Under the pieces are notes generated by a model that saw nothing but the letters and a program-made list of their open reading frames with translations, did no database searches and was not told where the DNA came from. From RU20A sp042610495 (GTDB lineage: Bacteria; Pseudomonadota; Alphaproteobacteria; Rhizobiales; Rhizobiaceae), in contig NZ_JBHGAP010000006.1 in NCBI RefSeq assembly GCF_042610495.1, positions 158,239 to 222,238 of the forward strand: a stretch of 64,000 nucleotides of DNA. Direction: 5' to 3'. The position numbers and the translations under genes were made by a program. Positions 33,943 through 41,705 of the stretch are shown one piece after another (the stretch's first letter is position 1; every line of letters starts with the position of its first letter).

Positions 33943-34647
33943 CTAGAGACGAATGTCGAGGCGCTCTTGCCGGATCAGCCATTTGCGGACCTGATCGACC
34001 ACCTGTTCGGCATGCAGGCGGGCGAGTTCCTCTGCGCGCGCCTCGTCGCGGGCGGCAATCGCAGCGATGATCTCGTCGTGGTCCTCCACGAAACGGGCCG
34101 GAAGGCGATCGGCATAGGACTGATAATAGAGCCTGAGGATCCGTCGCCCCTCATCCAGAAGGCGACTGAACAGGCTGGTGAAATAGGCGTTGCGCCCGGC
34201 CTCGGCGATGGAAAGGTGAAAGGCGGCGTTGGTGGCGATCATCGCCAGCGCGTCCTGCGCCTCGACAGCGGCGGTGAAGACCGTCTGCCGGGCGCGGATC
34301 GTTTCCAGATCTTCGGCGCGGTGATCGCGGGCCGCAAGCTGCGTCGTCACGCGGTACATCAGCACCAGCGCCTCGAAGAAGGCGTGCATGTTGAGGAAAT
34401 CGATGGGCGCGACCAGCGTGGAACGGTTCGGCAGCGTCACGACCAAGCCCTCGCCCGCCAGCCGTACCAGCGCCTCGCGGATCGGCGTGCGCGACATGCC
34501 GAAACGGTCGGCAAGCTCGACCTCGTCGATGGCGCTGCCGGGAACGAGCACGAGATCGAGGATCTCGTCGCGCAGCAACTCATAGACGACTCGGGCGCCG
34601 GAGCCGCGCTTGCGTTCGATCGCTTCGCCGGGTTCGCTGCTGGTCAT
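33943..34647 (-). CDS. GntR family regulator, FadR/FCD subfamily
   Basis: This is a 234-aa protein with a winged HTH at about residues 18-85 (DEVELADRFGMSRTPIREAL) and an FCD effector domain holding NAAFHLSIAEAGRN and VEDHDEIIAAIAARDEARAE, the metal-binding His/Asp pattern. It lies 35 bp downstream of pncB and upstream of the DapA-family gene, its most likely target. A sugar-acid or amino-acid-derived ligand is plausible. Confidence 0.85.
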   Translation of the reverse strand: MTSSEPGEAIERKRGSGARVVYELLRDEILDLVLVPGSAIDEVELADRFGMSRTPIREALVRLAGEGLVVTLPNRSTLVAPIDFLNMHAFFEALVLMYRVTTQLAARDHRAEDLETIRARQTVFTAAVEAQDALAMIATNAAFHLSIAEAGRNAYFTSLFSRLLDEGRRILRLYYQSYADRLPARFVEDHDEIIAAIAARDEARAEELARLHAEQVVDQVRKWLIRQERLDIRL

Positions 34648-34682
34648 TCGAGGTTTGGTCCCTTCTGTGTGATCGCGGCGTG

Positions 34683-35987
34683 TCAGACCCGCACCGCCTG
34701 CTCCACGAAATCCTGCGAACCGAAGAAGCGCAGGTAGCGCTCGACTTCCGACGGGATCCCGGTGGCCTTGCGGGGGTTGTCGGAGAGCTTGACCGCCGGG
34801 TGGCCATTGGCCTCGGTAACCTTGCAGACAAGCGAGATCGGGTCGAGTCCAGGCGTCGGGTCGGGCGCGCAGCCGGCGAAATCATTGGTGAGGTTGGTGC
34901 CCCAGCCGAAACTCATGCGCACGCGGCCCTCGAAATGCCGGTAGGTCTCGACGATCGTCTCGGCATCGAGGCCGTCAGAGAAGATCAGCAGCTTTTCGCT
35001 GGGATCGCGGCCCATCTTCTTCCACCAGGCGATGATCTTCTCGCCGCCCTCGATCGGCGGGGCGCTGTCGGGGCGAAAGCCCGTCCAGTCAGCCACCCAC
35101 TCCGGCGCATCGCGCAGGAACGCCGCGGTTCCGAAGGCATCCGGCAGCACGATCAGCAGGTTGCCGCCATAAAGACGGTTCCAGTCCTGCAGAACGGCAT
35201 AGGGTGCGGCGGCAAGCTCGGCGTCTGTCTCGGCAAGGGCCGCCTTCACCATCGGCAGCTCGTGCGCATTGGTGCCGACAGCCTCGAGGTCTGTATCCAT
35301 GGCGAGCAGCACATTGCTGGTACCGGTAAAGGCCGGGCCAATGCCTTCCTTCAGCGCTTCCACGCACCAGCGCTGCCACAGGAACGAGTGGCGCCGGCGC
35401 GTGCCGAAATCGGAGATGCGCAGGCCCGGATACTGTTTCAGCATCTCGACCTTGGACCACATCCGCGCCTTGGCGCGGGCATAGAGCACATCGAGCGTGA
35501 AGGGCCCCATGTGCTTCATCGCGGCGCGCGACCTGAGCTCGTTGATGATGGCGAGCACGGGGATTTCCCACATGGTCGTGTGGGTCCACTTGCCGTGGAA
35601 GGAGAGTTCGTACTGCCCGTCAACCACGGCGAGCCGGTATTCCGGCAGGCGGAAATCGGCGAGCCAGGCGAGAAATTCCGGCGAGAAGATCTGCTTGCGG
35701 CCGTAGAAGGTGTTACCGGCAAGCCAGATCATCTCCTTCTTGGAAAAACGCAGACCGCGTGCGTAATCCAGCTGCTCGCGCAGCGCCTCGATGTCGATCT
35801 CCTCGGCCAGCCGCACCGTCTTCGTGCGGTTGATGAGCGAGAAGCTGACATCGACATCGGGATGCAGCGTCCAGATCATCTGCAGCATCAGAAGCTTGTA
35901 GAAATCCGTGTCGAGCAGCGAACGCACGATCGGATCGAGCTTCCATGAGTGATTATAGACGCGGCGGGCAATATCGGTCTTCGGCAT
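34683..35987 (-). CDS. pncB: Nicotinate phosphoribosyltransferase
   Basis: This 434-aa enzyme makes nicotinate mononucleotide in NAD salvage. Visible are LLDTDFYKLLMLQMIW, FSLINRT, FTGTSNVLLA, the active-site DFGTRRRHSFLWQRW, and the C-terminal FGWGTNLTNDFAGCAP and VCKVTEANGHPAVKLSD blocks. The start at 35987 has GGGGA 7 nt upstream and begins MPKTDIARRVYNH like rhizobial PncB; an ATG at 35999 is weaker. It sits just downstream of repC, an unusual address for a housekeeping salvage gene and consistent with a chromid. Confidence 0.93.
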   Translation of the reverse strand: MPKTDIARRVYNHSWKLDPIVRSLLDTDFYKLLMLQMIWTLHPDVDVSFSLINRTKTVRLAEEIDIEALREQLDYARGLRFSKKEMIWLAGNTFYGRKQIFSPEFLAWLADFRLPEYRLAVVDGQYELSFHGKWTHTTMWEIPVLAIINELRSRAAMKHMGPFTLDVLYARAKARMWSKVEMLKQYPGLRISDFGTRRRHSFLWQRWCVEALKEGIGPAFTGTSNVLLAMDTDLEAVGTNAHELPMVKAALAETDAELAAAPYAVLQDWNRLYGGNLLIVLPDAFGTAAFLRDAPEWVADWTGFRPDSAPPIEGGEKIIAWWKKMGRDPSEKLLIFSDGLDAETIVETYRHFEGRVRMSFGWGTNLTNDFAGCAPDPTPGLDPISLVCKVTEANGHPAVKLSDNPRKATGIPSEVERYLRFFGSQDFVEQAVRV

Positions 35988-36057
35988 GAAGATCCCCATG
36001 AGTTTGCGGCACCCTATCGCCTTGAACCGGCGAAGTAAAACCGATTTAGATGCACGC

Positions 36058-37272
36058 TCATCCGGTTCTTCGGCCGCCCGGCGCATTGGCGCGCACCTGT
36101 GCCATCAGCATCGGCCCGAGCGAGAATTCGCCGCGCGCGGCCCGGCGCGTCAGATCCCGCAGATAGCCGCCGGGCGCATTGATATGGCCGCCGCGTTCGA
36201 GGATGCAGGCGATGGCGGTCGCCGCATTTTCGGGGCCCAGCACCTCGCAGGCTTCCTGATAGGCACTCGGGCTGACGCCCAGCATGCTGCGCACCACAAC
36301 GGCCGCCGTCATCATGTCGCGCCAGCTCGCAATCGTGCCACCCGGCCCGTAATCGATCATTGCCGGACATGCGGAAAGAACCAGAGAAAGGGGGAAGGCG
36401 CGTCCAGCAGCCGGTGAGCCTGCTTTTTCAGCCTGAGCGCTGCCGCCCTCTCCCTTTTCGGAGAGAGGTTCAAGTTCAGAAGTGGGGTTTGGGTTTGAAT
36501 TCTGTATGTGCCGCTCGTTTCGAGACTCATTGGCGATCGATTTTTCTGTTTTTTCGAGGCTGAGGAGGCGTTTAGCCGTGGCATCGCGCAAGTCCGCAAG
36601 CTCTTTCGCGATCACTTCCATCTCATCCTTCTCCAGGCGGGCCCGCAGACGTCGCGCGGTCTCCGCAAGAGCAAGCTGGATGGCTGTCGCGTCGAGCCCC
36701 AGGCCATTGTCCAGGGCCGTTTCCATGAGCTTGACGATGTCGCGGCGGCAGATGGTGATGCCTTCACGCAACGCCCTGAGGCGAAGCCGCTCGGCCTCGA
36801 CGTCGGCAGCGGCCACCTCGATCTCTTCGGCCCGCGCCAGAAGCGGCGCAAGGCTGAAGCCGAAGGCCTCGCTGATTGCGCCGCCCTCGCCCTTGCGGGC
36901 ATACCGCTTGCCATTCGGACTGTCCTTGCGGGTGATGAGACCGGCATCGACGAGCGCGGCCAGATGGCGGCGCAGCGTGGCCGGCGCCACGCCATGGGCG
37001 CGCACCGAGAGCTGGGCATTGGACGGGAAGACGACGAGCACCTCGCCCTCGGCCAGCTCCGCCTTCGGATGGAAGGTGAGCAGCGCGTCGAGAACGCCGA
37101 GCGCACGATCGGAAATATTGAACCGGGGACGCGCCACGCAGAGCGCCCGAAACAGCTTCCACTTGTCGATGCGCGCGCCTTCCGGCACGCGCGCCGCCTC
37201 CGCCTGGGCCCTGATCATCCCAAGCGTCATAGGCCGCCGCCCGAAAGGCGTCGTTATGATACCGCTTTCCAT
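36058..37272 (-). CDS. repC: Plasmid replication initiator RepC
   Basis: This is a 404-aa initiator of the repABC family. The N-terminal half, starting MESGIITTPFGRRPMTLGM, holds the winged-HTH DNA-binding region (VAPATLRRHLAALVDAGLIT), then a variable linker with EPLSEKGEGGSAQ, and the C-terminal domain (GILG-like block SMLGVSPSAYQEACEVLG, INAPGGYLRDL). In this family the origin lies inside repC. The start at 37272 follows GAGG. RepC limits copy number and is controlled by the ctRNA in its leader. Confidence 0.93.
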   Translation of the reverse strand: MESGIITTPFGRRPMTLGMIRAQAEAARVPEGARIDKWKLFRALCVARPRFNISDRALGVLDALLTFHPKAELAEGEVLVVFPSNAQLSVRAHGVAPATLRRHLAALVDAGLITRKDSPNGKRYARKGEGGAISEAFGFSLAPLLARAEEIEVAAADVEAERLRLRALREGITICRRDIVKLMETALDNGLGLDATAIQLALAETARRLRARLEKDEMEVIAKELADLRDATAKRLLSLEKTEKSIANESRNERHIQNSNPNPTSELEPLSEKGEGGSAQAEKAGSPAAGRAFPLSLVLSACPAMIDYGPGGTIASWRDMMTAAVVVRSMLGVSPSAYQEACEVLGPENAATAIACILERGGHINAPGGYLRDLTRRAARGEFSLGPMLMAQVRANAPGGRRTG

Positions 37273-37329
37273 TTGCCTCACTTTCAAGAAGGCAAAAGAA
37301 GTCCGTCCGCCGAAAGGCGCCAAAACGAC

Positions 37330-37414
37330 TTGACAGTGATTCGCGAAAATGGGATTCTCAAGCTGCTAAACATCGAGAAAGGCTTCCGCGACGGCAACGT
37401 TCGGAGGCTTTTTT
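37330..37414 (+). ncRNA. repABC antisense counter-transcribed RNA (ctRNA/incA)
   Basis: In the 154-bp gap between repB and repC, the plus strand has TTGACA (37330-37335), 17 nt and GATTCT (37353-37358), giving a transcript from about 37365. It ends with a stem of AAGGCTTCCG (37379-37388) and CGGAGGCTTT (37402-37411) followed by a T-rich tail, so the RNA is about 50 nt, matching known repABC ctRNAs. It would pair with the repC leader, block its translation and set incompatibility. Confidence 0.8.
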
Positions 37415-37426
37415 CTTTTGCGGGTT

Positions 37427-38413
37427 CTACTCTCCTGACTGGTTCATGAAGTCGCGGTAGAGGCCGGACAGCCGCTCCCGCACGAAATCGTCAAAGCCGG
37501 GCGCTGCGGCGCGGGCAAAGACGAAGGTCGTCTTTGCCTTCTCGACGCGCATGCGCACCGGCATGGTCTCATCCAGCGCCTGCCAGCCATCGGCATCGGC
37601 CGCAGACGTGTCTGCCGGCGCAAGGGCCGCATCCAGCACGGCCTGCATACGGCGGTCGGAGGCGAGCGCGGAAAAATCGGGTGCGCTGGCGCAGGTTTCG
37701 GCACGCGCCAGGGCCGCGCGGTCGGCAAGCCGGTCGGCCAGCTCCAGCCAGCGACGGCGGCCGAAGCCCGGCGCCGGGCCGATCGCCTCGATCAGCGCTT
37801 CGGGAATGCGGGCGGTGACGCCCAGCATGTGCGAGAGCGCCGCCTTGTCGACCGAGAGCGCATCCATGATGGTGGCACGGGTAAAGCCCAGGCGGTCGAG
37901 GCGCGCGGCAAACAGGGCGCGCTCGACATAGGAGAGGTCGGTGCGGGCGGAGTTTTCCTGGCCCTGCGCCACCACGAGTTCGTCATCGCCGAGGCCGCGC
38001 ACGATGGCGCGCACGGGCAGGCGAAGACGCCGCGCGGCGGCAAGGCGGCGGTGGCCGTAGGCGACCTGATAGCGCTCCGGCGCCTGCGGATGCGGGCGCA
38101 CGAGGATCGGAACCTGCTGGCCATGGACACGGATCTGCTCGACGAACACAGGGTCGAGATCGAGCCGTTCCAGCCGGTCGCTGACGAAAGAGGCGTCAAT
38201 CAGCGCCGGATCGAGATCGACCACCGCCTGACCCTCGGCGAGCTGCCGCTCGATCGCATCGGCGCGCTCGACGCGGGCGGTGATGGAGGCGAGCGTGCGC
38301 GAAATGCCGCCCACGGGCGTGCGGCGCAGCGCCACCTCGCCGTCTGCGGCGGGCATGCTGGCCGTCACGCCGGCCGTCTCTGCAAAATCGGTGAGGAAGG
38401 TGCGACGCGCCAT
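37427..38413 (-). CDS. repB: Plasmid partitioning protein RepB (ParB family)
   Basis: This 328-aa centromere-binding protein has the ParB N-terminal domain with GQQVPILVRPHP, YGHRRLAAARRLRL and GQENSARTDLSYVERALFAARL, then the HTH (DALSVDKAALSHMLGV). It begins 3 nt after repA, so the two are coupled. With RepA it segregates the replicon through parS sites and helps repress the operon. It is paralogous to the protein at 59114-60091. Confidence 0.93.
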   Translation of the reverse strand: MARRTFLTDFAETAGVTASMPAADGEVALRRTPVGGISRTLASITARVERADAIERQLAEGQAVVDLDPALIDASFVSDRLERLDLDPVFVEQIRVHGQQVPILVRPHPQAPERYQVAYGHRRLAAARRLRLPVRAIVRGLGDDELVVAQGQENSARTDLSYVERALFAARLDRLGFTRATIMDALSVDKAALSHMLGVTARIPEALIEAIGPAPGFGRRRWLELADRLADRAALARAETCASAPDFSALASDRRMQAVLDAALAPADTSAADADGWQALDETMPVRMRVEKAKTTFVFARAAAPGFDDFVRERLSGLYRDFMNQSGE

Positions 38414-38416
38414 GAC

Positions 38417-39613
38417 TTAGCGTCTCCCCCACACGCCGCGCAGCATCTCTTCGATCTCGCGGTTGACGAGGCCGAGCGATTCCATGGCGCGGTCATAGGT
38501 GCCGCGGATGAACTGGCTGCGGTCGATCTCGTAGAGCGTCTGCTTGGTGACGCCGGCATCCGAGATCGCGGTGGATTTCAGCATGGCATTGGTCAGCATG
38601 CGATTGCCGAAGATGGCCCGCATGAAGCCGGTCATCTGGCTCTGCGGCCCGTCATTCGGCTCGAAGCGGGTGACGAGATAGCGCATCCAGTCGTAATCGG
38701 TGCGCCCGCCCGCCTTTTCGACCACGGCCATCAATTCGCTCGTCATCGACAGGAACTGTGCCATGGACATCACGTCGAGCATCTGCGGATGCACGGTGAT
38801 GAGCACCGAGGTGGCGGCGCAGAGCGCGGACATGGTGAGATAGCCGAGCTGCGGCGGGCAATCGATCACAACGACGTCGTAATCCGCCTCGATCTCGGCC
38901 AGCGCCTCGCCGAGACGGGCAAAGAAGATCGTCTCGGTGCGCGCGCCCATCATCGCCTTCGGCGTCTCGTGCTCGAATTCCATGAGCTCAAGATTGCCGG
39001 GGATGAGATGGAGATTGGCCATGTAGGTGGCGCGCACGACATCGCGCACCGGCCGGGGCTCGGCATAGCGGATGGCGCCGTAGAGCGTCTCGCCCTCCCC
39101 CACATCGAGCTCCGGCTGATGGCCGAACAGCGCCGTCAGCGAGGCCTGCGGGTCAAGGTCGATGGCCAGCACGCGGTAGCCGCGCAGCGCGAGATACTGG
39201 GCGAGATGGGCAGACGTCGTCGTCTTGCCCGAGCCGCCCTTGAAATTCATGACGGAGATGACCTGCAGCTTCTCGCCAAGCCGGCGGTGCGGCACATATT
39301 TGCCGGCCCGGCCGCCATCGTCCAGCACGCGCCTGATCGCCTCGATATCGCCGATCGAATAGAGACGCCGGCCATTGGCCTGCGGCGCCGGACCATGGCC
39401 GTCGGCGGCGATCTGGCGCAGATATCCCTCGCCAATGCCGATGAAGCCGGCCGCCTCGGCGGGCGAGAAAAGCCTCAGCGCCTTGCGGGCGGCGGGCGGG
39501 AATGTCAGTTTCTGGTGGTGCTGAAGGCGGCGGACCAGTTCATCCGCATCGGCAGCCAGAAGCGACGGGAGGTGTTCCCGTTCGTCCGCGCGCTCGATGG
39601 GTTGCTGCAACAT
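38417..39613 (-). CDS. repA: Plasmid partitioning ATPase RepA (ParA family)
   Basis: This 398-aa ATPase has an N-terminal DNA-binding helix-turn-helix (FSPAEAAGFIGIGEGYLRQI), a deviant Walker A NFKGGSGKTTTSAHLAQ near residue 128, Walker A' VLAIDLDPQASL and Walker B VVVIDCPPQLGYL. The ATG at 39613 lies 14 nt from a nested inverted repeat. It drives segregation and autoregulates repABC. It is a paralogue of the ATPase at 60172-61368. Confidence 0.94.
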   Translation of the reverse strand: MLQQPIERADEREHLPSLLAADADELVRRLQHHQKLTFPPAARKALRLFSPAEAAGFIGIGEGYLRQIAADGHGPAPQANGRRLYSIGDIEAIRRVLDDGGRAGKYVPHRRLGEKLQVISVMNFKGGSGKTTTSAHLAQYLALRGYRVLAIDLDPQASLTALFGHQPELDVGEGETLYGAIRYAEPRPVRDVVRATYMANLHLIPGNLELMEFEHETPKAMMGARTETIFFARLGEALAEIEADYDVVVIDCPPQLGYLTMSALCAATSVLITVHPQMLDVMSMAQFLSMTSELMAVVEKAGGRTDYDWMRYLVTRFEPNDGPQSQMTGFMRAIFGNRMLTNAMLKSTAISDAGVTKQTLYEIDRSQFIRGTYDRAMESLGLVNREIEEMLRGVWGRR

Positions 39614-39626
39614 CGTCTTCCCCGAA

Positions 39627-39667
39627 ATCTGCGCAAAAATCGCCGATCCGGCGAAAATTGCGCAGAT
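39627..39667. promoter_or_regulatory. Nested palindrome in front of repA
   Basis: Outer arms ATCTGCGCAA (39627-39636) and TTGCGCAGAT (39658-39667) are perfect, as are inner arms TCGCCG (39640-39645) and CGGCGA (39649-39654), separated by AAA on each side and ATC in the middle. It is placed in the repA leader/promoter region, and is a candidate RepA operator or parS site. Confidence 0.65.
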
Positions 39668-39732
39668 GGACTATGCGCCGATTCGGGGGCGGATGACAAA
39701 CTTCGGTCATAAAGCGGAAAGGACGTTTCTTA

Positions 39733-40260
39733 TCAGTCTGTTAAGGATGTTTCCGAGCCTTGGCCAGACTCGTTTTCCGCAACCGTTTTCCTGGCTCTGC
39801 CGCTTTCGGCCAGCCGGATCAGGCTGAGGACCGCGACGGCGAGCAGCGTCGTCAGAAGCGCGATCTGCCAGAGGCCGAGACCGGCGGCAAGGCCGGTGAC
39901 GCCCGCCAGCCACAGGCCGGCGCCGGTCGTCAGCCCCTGCACCGTGCCGCGCGCAAAGACGATCGTGCCAGCCGCCAGAAACGCGACGCCCGCCGTGACC
40001 GCCTCGATGATGCGAAGCGGATCGATGCGGATTTCCTGGCCCGCAAAGGCGGGCAGATGCGTGATCTCGATGGCGGTGATGGAGGCAAGCGCGGCAGCGA
40101 GGCAGACGAGGATGTGGGTGCGCAGGCCGGCCGGGCGCTGTCGCCATTCCCGCTCGATGCCGATCGCCGCCCCGCAGGCGAGCGCGAGGATGAGGCGGGC
40201 CGCGACGACGAGAAGCGGCAGGTGATGATCGGCGAAAATGTCGAGCGTGGCGGATGGCAT
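39733..40260 (-). CDS. MgtC/SapB family membrane protein
   Basis: This 175-aa inner-membrane protein has the MgtC core: RLILALACGAAIGIEREWRQ, PAGLRTHILVCLAAAL, FLAAGTIVF and TTGAGLWLAGVTGLAAGLG, with about five membrane segments. It lacks the C-terminal ACT-like domain of MgtC of pathogens and has a short charged tail. The start at 40260 (MPSATLD) is chosen; 40275 is also in frame. Such proteins bear on Mg2+ homeostasis or membrane ATPase control, but the precise role is unknown. Confidence 0.8.
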   Translation of the reverse strand: MPSATLDIFADHHLPLLVVAARLILALACGAAIGIEREWRQRPAGLRTHILVCLAAALASITAIEITHLPAFAGQEIRIDPLRIIEAVTAGVAFLAAGTIVFARGTVQGLTTGAGLWLAGVTGLAAGLGLWQIALLTTLLAVAVLSLIRLAESGRARKTVAENESGQGSETSLTD

Positions 40261-40315
40261 GGACACCGAACCCATTCGCCGGCTCAAGGTTCCATCCTGT
40301 CGCGAAGCACCTCTG

Positions 40316-40942
40316 TCAGGGCGCGACGAGCGCGAGAATAAGCCTCTGCACATTCCCGCCGTCGCTCATCTCCACCTGGTCGAAGGCGCGGCTCTTGGCG
40401 CGCTGCTCGTTGGAGAGGCGGCCGAGGCGTTCCGTCAGGTCCTGGCGGATCTTGCGGCAGCCGGGATCGTTGACGGCCGTCAGGCCCACGCTCTCACGCT
40501 CGATGGCGCGCACCATGGCGATGATGTCGGCGCCGTGCACGCGCTCATGGGCGGCGATGCCATCGATGAAGGTCTTCCACCGCACCGCGACCTCCCCCGT
40601 CAGTTTGCGACGCGGCTTGGGCAAGGTGTAGGTGATGACGAGTTTCGGCACGGCGGAGGCAAGCACGCAGTCCGCGCCGCGCTGCTGGTAATCCCGCCGC
40701 CAGGTGAGCTTGAAGGTCGTATGCGCGATGGCGCGCGTCGGACCGATCGCCGGGCCCTTCTCGCCGATCGAGCGATAGAGGTCGATGCCGGTCTGCCCAT
40801 CGATCGCATAGGGAGCGACCGTCTCCTGCGGCGACCAGCCGGCGGCGTCCGCACCGTGTGGCAAGAGGGCCGCAAGGGTCGCGGCAGCGGCCAGACGACC
40901 GCAGCACGCAGGAAGGGTCCGCAGAAGGGCAGGAAACGTCAC
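40316..40942 (-). CDS. DUF922 family putative secreted Zn protease
   Basis: This is a 208-aa exported protein. A signal peptide of about 34 residues (CCGRLAAAATLAALLPHGADA) is followed by a DUF922 domain with HERVHG, an HExxH-type zinc motif, near residue 144. The start is a GTG at 40942 with GAGG upstream; an ATG at 40996 would lengthen the N-terminus without a ribosome site. It probably acts in the periplasm. Protease activity is predicted from the motif only. Confidence 0.78.
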   Translation of the reverse strand: MTFPALLRTLPACCGRLAAAATLAALLPHGADAAGWSPQETVAPYAIDGQTGIDLYRSIGEKGPAIGPTRAIAHTTFKLTWRRDYQQRGADCVLASAVPKLVITYTLPKPRRKLTGEVAVRWKTFIDGIAAHERVHGADIIAMVRAIERESVGLTAVNDPGCRKIRQDLTERLGRLSNEQRAKSRAFDQVEMSDGGNVQRLILALVAP

Positions 40943-41077
40943 GGGGCAGGCCTCGTCAGATGCAAGCTCAGCCTTCGGGATAGGCCGGCCGGCCATGCGG
41001 TTCAAGGTTGTCGGGCGTGAAAATCGAAGGCGCCTCTGATAGGGTGGCGATTGCCCCCACTCAAGGAGGATCGCCCA

Positions 41078-41611
41078 TTGGTGGCACTGCGGACCAGAAA
41101 CCTGACGCTCGAACCGTGCCGTCCCGGCGACAGGGACGACTTCGTCGCGCTCGAGCGCGACCCGGAGGTGATGCATTTTCTGAATGGCGGGGCCGTCGAC
41201 CACGAGACCGTCGATCCGGACGCAGTCACCTTTCTCATGCCGCGGGGAACGGAAACCGACGTCTGGACCGCCCGGCAGACCGAAACCGGAGACTTCGTCG
41301 GCTGGTTCTGCCTCTCTGCCGAAAGCGAGGCGCGCGCTGAACTCGGATACCGTCTCACCCGCAAAAGCTGGGGCAAAGGACTGGCGTCGGAGGGTGCCGC
41401 CGCTCTCGTCCAGTGGGGCTTTGACGCCAAGGGGTTCGATACCATCGTCGCCTGCACTATGGCGACCAATCTCGGGTCACGCCGCGTGATGGAAAAGATC
41501 GGGATGCGTCATACGCAGACGGTCGCCCTCAGCGCCAGCCACGTTCCCGGCAGCGAAGAGGGCGAGGTCTGGTATGCGCTGACGCGGTCGGACTGGTCCG
41601 GGCGTCTCTAG
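41078..41611 (+). CDS. GNAT acetyltransferase, RimJ/RimL type
   Basis: This is a GNAT of about 177 residues. It has TRNLTLEPCRPGDRDDFVAL (strand 1-helix 1), ELGYRLTRKSWGKGLASEGA (acetyl-CoA loop, QxxGxG-like), TMATNLGSRRVMEKIGM (the usual RimL NxxSxRxxEKxGM block). A strong AAGGAGGA at 41063-41070 supports TTG at 41078 or GTG at 41081 rather than the TTG at 41051. It may modify protein N-termini or small amines. Confidence 0.78.
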   Translation: MVALRTRNLTLEPCRPGDRDDFVALERDPEVMHFLNGGAVDHETVDPDAVTFLMPRGTETDVWTARQTETGDFVGWFCLSAESEARAELGYRLTRKSWGKGLASEGAAALVQWGFDAKGFDTIVACTMATNLGSRRVMEKIGMRHTQTVALSASHVPGSEEGEVWYALTRSDWSGRL

Positions 41612-41705
41612 GCTCAAAACCCCGCACACCCCGGCCCTGCCATGGCTGCCGGGATGACTGAAACCTCCCTCACCCCGCCGGATCAGGCGAGCCGAAACGG
41701 CCGGA

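Noticed and set aside
36033..36048. AACCGATT matching half of the 61497-61524 palindrome, also near 44315
   Set aside because: An 8-mer is expected by chance about twice in 64 kb on both strands, and the second arm is missing.
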